Positions 6,587 through 13,716 of a stretch of DNA of 50,684 bases are shown piece by piece. How positions within the stretch are numbered: position 1 is the stretch's first letter; each line of letters opens with the position of its first letter. The notes beneath the pieces are model-generated. The model was not told where the DNA came from, made no database searches, and worked only from the letters and a program-made list of their open reading frames with translations. Position numbers and translations under genes: made by a program. Origin of the DNA: Bacteroidales bacterium (GTDB lineage: Bacteria > Bacteroidota > Bacteroidia > Bacteroidales > VadinHA17); NCBI GenBank assembly GCA_025455395.1, contig JALOMO010000007.1:1-50684 (forward strand), given 5' to 3'.

Positions 6587-8906
6587 GCGGCAGATTTTTT
6601 CAAGAAATTCTTTAGTCTTTTAATGTAATAACAACCTCACATTTTTTCTGAGCATCAGGCAAATAGAGCTTCCATAAACCGTTACCCATGTTTTCGATTT
6701 TTTTGGATGAGGAGCAACTTATCGGCGATGGGTTATAAACAACCAGTTCGCCCGATTCAACCATCACAATTTTCAATTCATTATCAGCGTATTCAATTGA
6801 TTTGACAGTATTTGCCGATAAATACTTATTAGGGTTTCCAATAACAGACCAACCATTTTTAACAGGTGAAAGCTGAACCAGTTTATCAGCAAAGCCGATT
6901 AAATAAAACTTGTATTCGTTTTCCAGTTTTCCTCCTTTTTGCTCGTACCAATCGTAGTATACTAATCCCTCATCAGGTGCTTTCCACGATACAACTTTGG
7001 GCTGAATAAATTCGCCGGCTGCTTCGTAATCTTTTACCGTGAAAGCGGTTGTTACAGTCTCTGCTGGTGACGGATGCATAAGGTTGTAGGCTACGAATGC
7101 CGCTGCACCATGTTGTAAAGGTGCTACTACCCGGTATGCCTGCGGAGTTGTTAAAGCCGACAACATAACTGATTCCGATAAAGGAATGGCAGGAGCTAAG
7201 GGGCGTAACAATTCTCCATCGGAATAACACAATGGCATAACTAAATTGTCTTGGAAATCAACGGGGGCATCAGACAGATAAATTGGTGCACCAGACATGG
7301 CTTTACTTACGGCCATCATACGTCCGCAAAATTTGTCGCTTGAGTGGAACATATCGTGATCGGGCCAAACGGCTTGTCCCATCCAAAGTGTGTTTTGGTA
7401 TGACTGCAAAAGGTGCGATTTTGCTTTTGCTTCATTATTCAATAAGTAGTCGACACTTACGCGCGAGGAAGCACTGTATTTGGTATTCATCAGACTTAAT
7501 AAATCAAGACAAAAACAATTCATTAAACCGTTTGAAAGTTCTAGTGCAGCACTTTCAAGTGATTGTGCATGTTGCGATACGATTTCCACAGGATTCGACA
7601 TGCCTTGGTAAAATGCCAATTGTCGATTCTGGTTATCAATTTTTATAAAATCGAAGCCATGTTTTTTAGCTGAACCAATTAACGCACTATAAAAAATGCG
7701 GGAAGACACCGAATCGCCTTTAGGCATCATTACCTCAAAAGGCTTGTCATTATTTTTTTTGGTTATTTTCACAAGGTGAGAATCCAACTCACGAATTTCA
7801 TGTTCGGGATGTAAGCCTTGCCAGTGGGCATTCATGGTGTGCCAAATTCCTGTCCATTTAATTTTATCCGATTTTTCGTTCATCATGGGTAAAAAACCGT
7901 TCGGAAAGGTCTCAGGGTTTGTTTTAAAAGATAGGATACGGCTGTCGTTCATTCCTTCACCATTTGGTCCTTGACCCGATTTATACTGATGCTGGTGCCC
8001 ATTGTCAACCAATACCCAACGTATGGGCAAGGGGCTTTTTTCAATTTTCTGCATGGCATCAACCATCTGGTCGCTTGTAATGAAACGGCGATATTGTTCC
8101 CAACTGCACCATCCAAGGTATTTAAATATTTCGGGATATTCCTTTTCATGACGCATAGCAGTGCGATCTTTAAGTGCTTCGGAGTTTATGGCATTTTCCC
8201 AGGCCTGCTGAAATACATCGTACACATTGGTGCCACGTGCATAAGATATCAGGGGGACATCGCCCGAAACAGCGTCTACGCCAAACGTTGCCAGATTGAT
8301 ATGTAATTTCCCATCGTCAGCAATCACAAGATACGACATAGCTATTGGGCTGGCAATGCCCTGTAACAACAGGTATTCATCGTTTTTGAGTTTAAACAGT
8401 GCAAGTAAGCCATTACGAGAAGGCACTCCTGCAATAGGATCCGGGTTAAAGCCATCACTCACAATGGTTTTTAAATCGTTGGCCGCCCACGAGAAAACGC
8501 GGTTCATTCCATCCAATATTTTTTCGCGCCCGATAGTACTAATATATACAACCGATTCATACTCCGGCAGTGTTACCAAAAAAGTATCAAGTACACCCTT
8601 GTTCGGTGTTGCCGAATGTCCGGATAAAATTTCAACACCGTTTTCCTGAATGGAACTGGCATCAAAAATATTGTTTCGAATTTTACTGTCTTTAATTAGG
8701 GTGCTACAGCCAAAGCTGAAAGCGATAAATAGAAATACTACTATTATTTTAATGGTACTTTGCATGGATTAATATTTTATATATATGATTGTAAATATTG
8801 CATATAATAAATAATTTTCAGTGAATTTCCGAAGGATTGATCGGTAATTTTGATGTTATTATTCCATGTTTGTTATTTTATTATACGAGCTAAATTTACC
8901 GCTAAC
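6583..8906 (-). mobile_element. Cassette-like unit carrying the raffinose-synthase-like gene
   Basis: The unit begins GTCAGCGGCAGAT (6583-6595) and ends ATTTACCGCTAAC (8894-8906). The ends are complementary at 10 of 13 positions, and all three mismatches are transitions. At about 2.3 kb it is large for a gene cassette. Confidence 0.55.
6612..8765 (-). CDS. Raffinose synthase/Sip1-like GH36 lipoprotein
   Basis: The 717-residue protein begins with a lipoprotein signal (MQSTIKIIVVFLFIAFSFGC; acylated Cys at residue 20), so it is anchored in the envelope. The core matches the raffinose synthase/seed-imbibition branch of glycoside hydrolase family 36. Visible family blocks are YLGWCSWEQY, IRWVLVDNGHQ, GFDFIKIDNQNRQ (the expected nucleophile Asp), RVSVDYLL and WPDHDMFHS. 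In plant enzymes the RVSVDY block reads RxSDD; here the first Asp is Val. Bacterial members probably act on alpha-galactosides, but activity cannot be told. The gene stands alone in a cassette-like unit. Confidence 0.82.
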   Translation of the reverse strand: MQSTIKIIVVFLFIAFSFGCSTLIKDSKIRNNIFDASSIQENGVEILSGHSATPNKGVLDTFLVTLPEYESVVYISTIGREKILDGMNRVFSWAANDLKTIVSDGFNPDPIAGVPSRNGLLALFKLKNDEYLLLQGIASPIAMSYLVIADDGKLHINLATFGVDAVSGDVPLISYARGTNVYDVFQQAWENAINSEALKDRTAMRHEKEYPEIFKYLGWCSWEQYRRFITSDQMVDAMQKIEKSPLPIRWVLVDNGHQHQYKSGQGPNGEGMNDSRILSFKTNPETFPNGFLPMMNEKSDKIKWTGIWHTMNAHWQGLHPEHEIRELDSHLVKITKKNNDKPFEVMMPKGDSVSSRIFYSALIGSAKKHGFDFIKIDNQNRQLAFYQGMSNPVEIVSQHAQSLESAALELSNGLMNCFCLDLLSLMNTKYSASSRVSVDYLLNNEAKAKSHLLQSYQNTLWMGQAVWPDHDMFHSSDKFCGRMMAVSKAMSGAPIYLSDAPVDFQDNLVMPLCYSDGELLRPLAPAIPLSESVMLSALTTPQAYRVVAPLQHGAAAFVAYNLMHPSPAETVTTAFTVKDYEAAGEFIQPKVVSWKAPDEGLVYYDWYEQKGGKLENEYKFYLIGFADKLVQLSPVKNGWSVIGNPNKYLSANTVKSIEYADNELKIVMVESGELVVYNPSPISCSSSKKIENMGNGLWKLYLPDAQKKCEVVITLKD

Positions 8907-9030
8907 GGCACGCGTATATGGCTTGTGGCGGATTTCGGAGCGGTATTTTTCCTTACAGATACTAAGTTAATTAAAAGAACGAACTCTCAGAAATAACTAA
9001 AACCCCAGCCATAAGCTATATGCGCTGTTG
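8903..9030. repeat. attC-like palindrome E4
   Basis: The left arm GCGTATATGGCTTGTGG (8912-8928) pairs with CCATAAGCTATATGCGC (9009-9025), allowing G-T pairs. The boundaries are TAAC at 8903-8906 and GTTG at 9027-9030. The inner GGCGGATTTCGGAGC resembles E3. The right end lies 13 nt from the stop of the following gene. Confidence 0.75.
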
Positions 9031-9529
9031 TACGCAGGCTTTTCAGTCCTTGTAGTGCAGTCTTAATATATCATTGTTACTTTCTGTATGATAATATCTT
9101 CCTATCTGCAAGAAACCATATTTTTCATAAAATGCTCTACCGATAGCATTTCTTTCAAAAACTTCCACCTCCAATTCAACGTGAAGTTCCTTGATAAAAT
9201 CTACCAGTCGTGTCCCAATTCCTTTAAAGTGTTTATTTGGTAATACAAATAGTCCTCCGATCTCATTGCCTATCATACTAATAAAGCCAATTACAGAATT
9301 ATTTTCTTCGTAAACCCAAGTCTCAGTATTTGGAATATAAACATCTCTCAAATCCTTTTTTGTTTTTTCTACAAAATCAGCTTCTAGAAATGGATGAGCT
9401 AAACTTGATGCCTGGTACCAAACATTCAATATCTCATCATTATCTTTTTCTTCTCGCTTCCTAATCATGTTATCTCATTTTGATGTTATATTTTGATTCG
9501 ATGCAATTTCTTTCAAGCTTGCGTACAAC
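9027..9529 (-). mobile_element. Cassette-like unit carrying a GNAT gene
   Basis: The unit begins GTTGTACGCAGGCTT (9027-9041) and ends AAGCTTGCGTACAAC (9515-9529), complementary at 14 of 15 positions. It is 503 bp long and holds one gene with little spare sequence, the usual economy of a gene cassette. Confidence 0.65.
9043..9468 (-). CDS. GNAT family N-acetyltransferase
   Basis: This 141-residue protein is a single GNAT domain. It shows the acetyl-CoA-binding pattern GGLFVLPNKHFKGIGTRLVD (about residues 75-95; the usual QxxGxG is here HFKGIG) and the late VFERNAIGRAFYEKYGF motif. The family transfers acetyl groups to amines, for example on antibiotics, polyamines or protein N-termini. The acceptor is unknown. 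The gene is AT-rich and fills a 503-bp cassette-like unit. Confidence 0.9.
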   Translation of the reverse strand: MIRKREEKDNDEILNVWYQASSLAHPFLEADFVEKTKKDLRDVYIPNTETWVYEENNSVIGFISMIGNEIGGLFVLPNKHFKGIGTRLVDFIKELHVELEVEVFERNAIGRAFYEKYGFLQIGRYYHTESNNDILRLHYKD

Positions 9530-9759
9530 GTTCGGCGGTATGTGGCGTTGGTGCAGAGTCGCGGTGGCGCGTGTTTTTGCACTCGTGGTGCGATGCAGGG
9601 TTATGCGGTTATTACTTAATTCTCGCGTTGGCAAAAACCGTGACACCTAGAGGGAGTCCCCGGCGGGAGCCGGGGCGGCCTGCACCGCCATTGAAGCTCT
9701 TTCATTTTGACCAGAAGATTCTCGCGGTGCAGAAGCCAATTGCATATACCGACCTGTTG
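9526..9759. repeat. attC-like palindrome E5
   Basis: The left end CAAC-GTTCGGC-GGTATGTGGCGTTGG (9526-9551) pairs with CCAATTGCATATACC ... GTTG (9736-9759), with a two-base bulge. At 234 nt it is longer than the others, apparently because a further hairpin (CCCCGGC/GCCGGGG, about 9658-9676) sits inside. An ORF covering this stretch is not credible as a gene. Confidence 0.7.
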
Positions 9760-9771
9760 TGCTGAGTGCTT

Positions 9772-10119
9772 TTAGTTTAAATCTAAAATGATAGCTAGGT
9801 TTTCTTTGACTTTATTGGAAAGACTTTCAGGTAATTCACCAAGCCTTTTAAGTAGCCTTTTATTGTCAATTGCTCGCACCTGATCAATCATTATGTCACA
9901 GTTCTCATTAAGATTTGCCGTACCCTTTTTAATATGAACTCTTAAGATTTCAGATTCTTTCTGAATATTTGTCGTCAGAGGACATATTATAGTGGAAGCG
10001 TGAGGTATCTTATTAAGAAGATTTGTTTGAACGACGAGCACAGGTCTAGTCTTACCTGGTTCTGTACCTATTTGAGGGTTCAAATCTGCCACCCATATTT
10101 CGAATCTTTTAACTTGCAT
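9772..10119 (-). CDS. MazF/PemK-type endoribonuclease toxin
   Basis: The 115-residue protein has the full MazF/PemK pattern. It opens with VKRFEIWVADLNPQIGTEPG, followed by KTRPVLVVQ with the conserved Arg, the STIICPLTT strand and the IDQVRAID block. Family members cut mRNA at short sequences and stop growth when the antitoxin is lost. The gene overlaps the upstream antitoxin gene by 11 nt, which fits translational coupling. Both sit in a cassette-like unit, where such modules are thought to prevent loss of arrays. Confidence 0.93.
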   Translation of the reverse strand: MQVKRFEIWVADLNPQIGTEPGKTRPVLVVQTNLLNKIPHASTIICPLTTNIQKESEILRVHIKKGTANLNENCDIMIDQVRAIDNKRLLKRLGELPESLSNKVKENLAIILDLN

Positions 10120-10339
10120 AATCTATCTCCTCAAATTCATTAAGTACTGAAAGAGACTCGTCTTTTACAAGGGCAGATTCTTTCTTGAGTTTTGATTCTA
10201 AGATTTTACGCCTCTGAATTTTGTTATAATATTCCAGAGCCTCATTTATGTACCTATTTCTAGGTTTCTTAATCTTGGAGAGAATATTCTCGGTTTCTCC
10301 AAAGATCGAGTCGTCAATTTTTAACGATACTGTTTTCAT
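10109..10339 (-). CDS. Ribbon-helix-helix antitoxin of the MazF-type toxin
   Basis: I choose the Met at 10339, giving 76 residues beginning MKTVSLKIDDSIFGETENIL. That opening is the beta-strand and first helix of a ribbon-helix-helix fold, and PRNRYINEALEYYNKIQ is its second helix. A longer reading from 10360 would add seven residues, but it would begin inside the proposed -7 box. The acidic tail should wrap the toxin. A 21-nt perfect palindrome over the promoter is the likely autoregulatory operator. Confidence 0.88.
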   Translation of the reverse strand: MKTVSLKIDDSIFGETENILSKIKKPRNRYINEALEYYNKIQRRKILESKLKKESALVKDESLSVLNEFEEIDYAS

Positions 10340-10357
10340 GACATAAGTATTATTCCA

Positions 10358-10388
10358 CAAATATACATATAATATGTATATACTGCAA
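10358..10388 (-). promoter_or_regulatory. Promoter of the toxin-antitoxin operon
   Basis: On the minus strand a -33 TTG (plus coordinates 10386-10388) and a -7 TATATTTG (10358-10365) are 20 nt apart, both full matches. The antitoxin start follows 18 nt downstream. Confidence 0.72.
10361..10381. promoter_or_regulatory. 21-nt palindromic operator candidate
   Basis: The sequence has ten-base perfect arms (ATATACATAT and ATATGTATAT) around a single A. It overlaps the -7 box and fills most of the -33/-7 spacer. A ribbon-helix-helix antitoxin binding here would shut off its own operon. Confidence 0.68.
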
Positions 10389-10432
10389 GTATATTAAAAC
10401 GAAATTTATAATAAGTTTTTTGGCATTCAGCA

Positions 10433-10861
10433 CAACTCAGTTATAGGTCTACTTCAGGTAGATCTGATGGGATGAAACCGGGGTTATTGTCTACCCTGAG
10501 GCGATTGTACATTTTTGGTATTGGTTAAAAACCTTCGGTCAATTCCTGATTGCAAAGTAAAACACCATCCCGTCAGTCCCATGGTCAAATACTTTTATGA
10601 TTGCAGGTCATAATGGTTTTCCCCAAGAGACAAACAGACATATTCCACATCTAAGTTATTCATTTATACTGACAGCATACCACATCGAAAGTCGCAGGCG
10701 AACTATTTACCGTTATAATCCAGCCATTTTAAATGGCTGTAAGTAAAAATTACATTCCTTTGATTTGTTATAAATTCTGTATTTTTATATTCAATCATAC
10801 AAATATCCGTCTCAAAAATTCTTAATTAAACATCTTACTGTCAGCATACCAGATATTTTAA
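10433..10861. other. Array edge and gene-free stretch
   Basis: The left part begins CAAC-TCAGTTA-TAGGTC (10433-10449), which fits the left boundary of another palindrome. I could not find its partner with confidence; GTTATA near 10711 is one candidate. The stretch also holds a direct repeat, TACTGACAGCATACCA at 10667-10682 and TACTGTCAGCATACCA at 10836-10851, one mismatch in 16. I see no ORF or RNA gene between 10340 and 10861. Confidence 0.4.
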
Positions 10862-12088
10862 ATGCCAAAGAAGAATGCCCCCCATGTACCCAGGCCCAAT
10901 GCTTTTTTGTATTATAGTGTTGTCTTTCTGTCTGGTTTATACTTTCGGTGGTTTCTTGGACTCAGGGTAGATCGCTCCGCCATAAAAGGCATCAGACCCC
11001 CTTTCTTTGTGATAGCAGGGCACGCCAGCTGGCTCGACTTTATTACAGTATCCATTGCGCTTTACCCGCACAGGTTGAATTACATGGCTGCCTACAACTT
11101 TTTCAGGAATCCTGTGCTAAAATTCCTGCTTGGTTTCATGGGAGTTATTCCCAAAAATCAATTTACAAGTGATAACCAGGCTATACTCAAAACGAAGTAT
11201 GTTATCGGATGTGGTGGCATTGTAGCCATATTCCCCCATGGATGCCTGTCCAACGAGGGTCGTCCGGGGGGATTTGCTGCTCCGAGCATAGCAAAACTCT
11301 TTAAGGCATTTAAAATACCGGTATTAGCAGTACAGATTACCGGTGGTTATCTAACGCGCCCCCGATGGACAAAAAGAATTCGCAAAGGGCGCATGGATAC
11401 AACAGTTACACGAATTCTTAACAGCGAGGAGCTTGACACCTTTTCTGTAGATGAAATTTACCGCCGGGTGTTGAGCGCCATCGACTTTGATGACTACCAA
11501 TGGCAGAGAAAAAATAGAGTTACGTTCAAAGGAACCCGCCTGGCCGAAGGTGCCGAACTGGTGCTGTACAAATGCCCCAAATGCCTGGCAGAATTCACAT
11601 TACGCTCAAAAGGGAATAAACTATTCTGCCTAAACTGCGGCAATGAAGCCATGGTGACCAACAAACTGTTTTTTGAACCCTGCAAGGAGGACAGCATCGT
11701 GTTTGATGGCTTTGATAATTGGTATGACTTCCAACAGAATTGTCTTTTGACTGAAATTCATGATCCGGGGTTTAAAATAACAGCAACCACAGCGCTCCTG
11801 TGGAATGAACCAGGAAAGTATGGTTACCAGGAGATGGGACACGGTAAGCTGAGTCTCACCAGGGAAGCAGTAATCTACGAAGGGAAAGTATTTGACAGAA
11901 TAATTATCCAATCCTTTGAAATGAAAGATATCCTTATGGTACCATTTGCTGCCGGAGAGTACTTCGAGATAGCCAGCGGAACTGATATCCGGCGTTTCGT
12001 GCTTGATGATGTCAGGATGATGATGAAATGGGTGCTTGCAATCCGACTTATCCGGGACAGCTACTATGAAAAGAATCCTGAAACATGA
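10862..12088 (+). CDS. PlsC-like acyltransferase with C-terminal zinc ribbon
   Basis: The N-terminal 220 residues are an acyltransferase of the PlsC/LPLAT superfamily. They hold the HxxxxD motif (H54ASWLD59), NPVLKFLLGFMGVIPKN, and the substrate-binding FPHG block at 124-127 (usually FPEG). These enzymes esterify lysophospholipids or glycerol phosphates at the membrane. A four-cysteine zinc ribbon follows (C238, C241, C256, C259), then about 145 residues without a recognised fold that look beta-rich. The stop overlaps the start of the MFS gene (ATGA), so the two products are probably made together. Confidence 0.85.
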   Translation: MPKKNAPHVPRPNAFLYYSVVFLSGLYFRWFLGLRVDRSAIKGIRPPFFVIAGHASWLDFITVSIALYPHRLNYMAAYNFFRNPVLKFLLGFMGVIPKNQFTSDNQAILKTKYVIGCGGIVAIFPHGCLSNEGRPGGFAAPSIAKLFKAFKIPVLAVQITGGYLTRPRWTKRIRKGRMDTTVTRILNSEELDTFSVDEIYRRVLSAIDFDDYQWQRKNRVTFKGTRLAEGAELVLYKCPKCLAEFTLRSKGNKLFCLNCGNEAMVTNKLFFEPCKEDSIVFDGFDNWYDFQQNCLLTEIHDPGFKITATTALLWNEPGKYGYQEMGHGKLSLTREAVIYEGKVFDRIIIQSFEMKDILMVPFAAGEYFEIASGTDIRRFVLDDVRMMMKWVLAIRLIRDSYYEKNPET

Positions 12089-13518
12089 AAGACAGAAAAG
12101 AACTATTCAGCAAGATTGCCTACGCTTGTGGCGATATATATGGTGGAGGAGCCTTTATAATTGTAGGCTTACTGCTGCTGGTTTACCTGACAAATGTTGA
12201 GGGTTTTTCCGGAACCCTTGCCGGCATCATCCTTTTCATTGGAAAAGCCTGGGATGCCATTACCGATCCCTTTATGGGTCAGTTGTCAGACAGAACCCGA
12301 TCGCGGTTTGGTCGTCGTCGCATATATTTCCTGCTGGGCAGCCTTCCTGTATTTGTGTCCTGGGTAATGCTATGGTACGGTTTTGGCATCACCGGAACCA
12401 CTGCCAAATTCATATACTACTCGCTATCTTACATCTTCTTTTCCACTGCTTTCACCATAGTGATGGTTCCCTACAACGCCATTCTGTCAGACATGGTAAG
12501 GGATTATAACAGGCGCAGTGCATTCACAGGTATGCGCCTTGGATTTTCTGCTGCGGCTGCCATCTTATGTGCTATTGTTCCGGCGCTGATCACAGGAGCC
12601 TACACTGATCCCAGGCAGGGTTACCTTATAATGGGGCTTACCTTTGGAGTGGTATTCGCCATAGGCTGGTTGGTAGTATTTTTTGGTACATGGGAGAATG
12701 AGATGAAGCCAAACCCTGTAACATCCCTGAAGGATTGGCTGTTAGTACTCAAAAACCGTTCCTTCCGTATTTACGTAAAAGTATTTATTCTCTGTCAGAT
12801 GGCTATTGATACAGTTATGACACTGGCTGTTTATTTCCTGACGGTTTCATTAAAGAAGGAGGAACTTTTCGTCCCGATTATGGGATCTATCCTTATCACC
12901 CAGCTCGTTTTTATCGGTATTTTCTCACAAGTGGCTCAGAAATATGGCAAGAGTGCTCCGGCTTATATATCCGCCGGCCTGTGGATTGCCGCCAGCATTG
13001 CCATAGTGTTCCTGACTCCTGCAACGCCGGATATTATTGTAATCTCCATCTGTTCGCTCATCGGGGTGGGAGGTGCCGGATGCAATCTCTTCTCATGGTC
13101 TGCCTTACCCGACATAGCCGATGTGGATGAACTTATTACCGGACGTCGCAGGGAGGGACTCTACTCAGGGGTATCTACTTTCTTGCGCAAACTATCCGGA
13201 GGTATGGTAGTTGGTGCACTTGGTATCGCTTTGGATGTGATCGGTTATAGTAAGGAGGCTGTCAACACAGGAAACATTTCACCAACAACAGACTGGGGCA
13301 TACGCATTCTTTTCTGCGCCATTCCCATCACATTCCTGATTTTCGCAATGCTATTCCTCCGGAAGTATAAGTTGGGCAGACAGGAATTCACCATTATGAG
13401 GAATATTCTGAACCGCTTCAGAAATGGAGAAACGAACATATCCATTGAGGGGGAGGAACTCAGGGTTTGCCAGCAACTGACAGGATTGAAGGGGAACCGG
13501 TTCTTTGGTATCGGTTAG
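12085..13518 (+). CDS. MelB-like (GPH family) MFS transporter
   Basis: The 477-residue protein has about 12 membrane helices. It shows the glycoside-pentoside-hexuronide family signature WDAITDPFMGQLSDRTRSRF near residues 51-70, including the two aspartates that form the cation site in MelB, plus the matching loop LPDIADVDELITGRRREGLY in the second half. Members carry out cation-coupled symport of sugars. The animal MFSD2A lysolipid carrier is a distant relative. The overlap with an acyltransferase gene makes a lipid substrate a serious alternative to sugar. Confidence 0.87.
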   Translation: MKDRKELFSKIAYACGDIYGGGAFIIVGLLLLVYLTNVEGFSGTLAGIILFIGKAWDAITDPFMGQLSDRTRSRFGRRRIYFLLGSLPVFVSWVMLWYGFGITGTTAKFIYYSLSYIFFSTAFTIVMVPYNAILSDMVRDYNRRSAFTGMRLGFSAAAAILCAIVPALITGAYTDPRQGYLIMGLTFGVVFAIGWLVVFFGTWENEMKPNPVTSLKDWLLVLKNRSFRIYVKVFILCQMAIDTVMTLAVYFLTVSLKKEELFVPIMGSILITQLVFIGIFSQVAQKYGKSAPAYISAGLWIAASIAIVFLTPATPDIIVISICSLIGVGGAGCNLFSWSALPDIADVDELITGRRREGLYSGVSTFLRKLSGGMVVGALGIALDVIGYSKEAVNTGNISPTTDWGIRILFCAIPITFLIFAMLFLRKYKLGRQEFTIMRNILNRFRNGETNISIEGEELRVCQQLTGLKGNRFFGIG

Positions 13519-13716
13519 GAGAAGCCTTGATTTTTCAAAAATAAGTCCCGACTGCATACTTCATCGTGCCCGGACAAATGCTATATGCCGAAGCCAAGTT
13601 TATTTCAGGATGGTGCTGGGCTCATGGAAAAGGGTAATCACGACCTGATGAGAGTGTCTCAAAAGGGCACCCTCACTTAGTCGCAGTGACCATCATCTAT
13701 CTGTAATCGAAATCGT

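Larger units (their letters stand above)
9756..10436 (-). mobile_element. Cassette-like unit carrying the MazEF-type pair
   Basis: The unit begins GTTGTGCTGAGTGC (9756-9769) and ends GCATTCAGCACAAC (10423-10436), complementary at 13 of 14 positions. The toxin stop codon lies 2 nt inside the left end. The promoter and operator lie at the right end, so the unit carries its own expression signals. Confidence 0.68.

Noticed and set aside
9493-9765. 90-residue plus-strand ORF
   Set aside because: It lies wholly inside palindrome E5 and its codons follow the hairpins; no family resemblance.
5640-10436. Separate transposons with terminal inverted repeats
   Set aside because: No transposase genes and no target duplications were seen. 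The ends differ from unit to unit, and the palindromes between units are conserved instead.
10667-10851. att sites of an integrated element
   Set aside because: The two 16-nt direct repeats enclose only 153 bases without a gene; more likely a local duplication.
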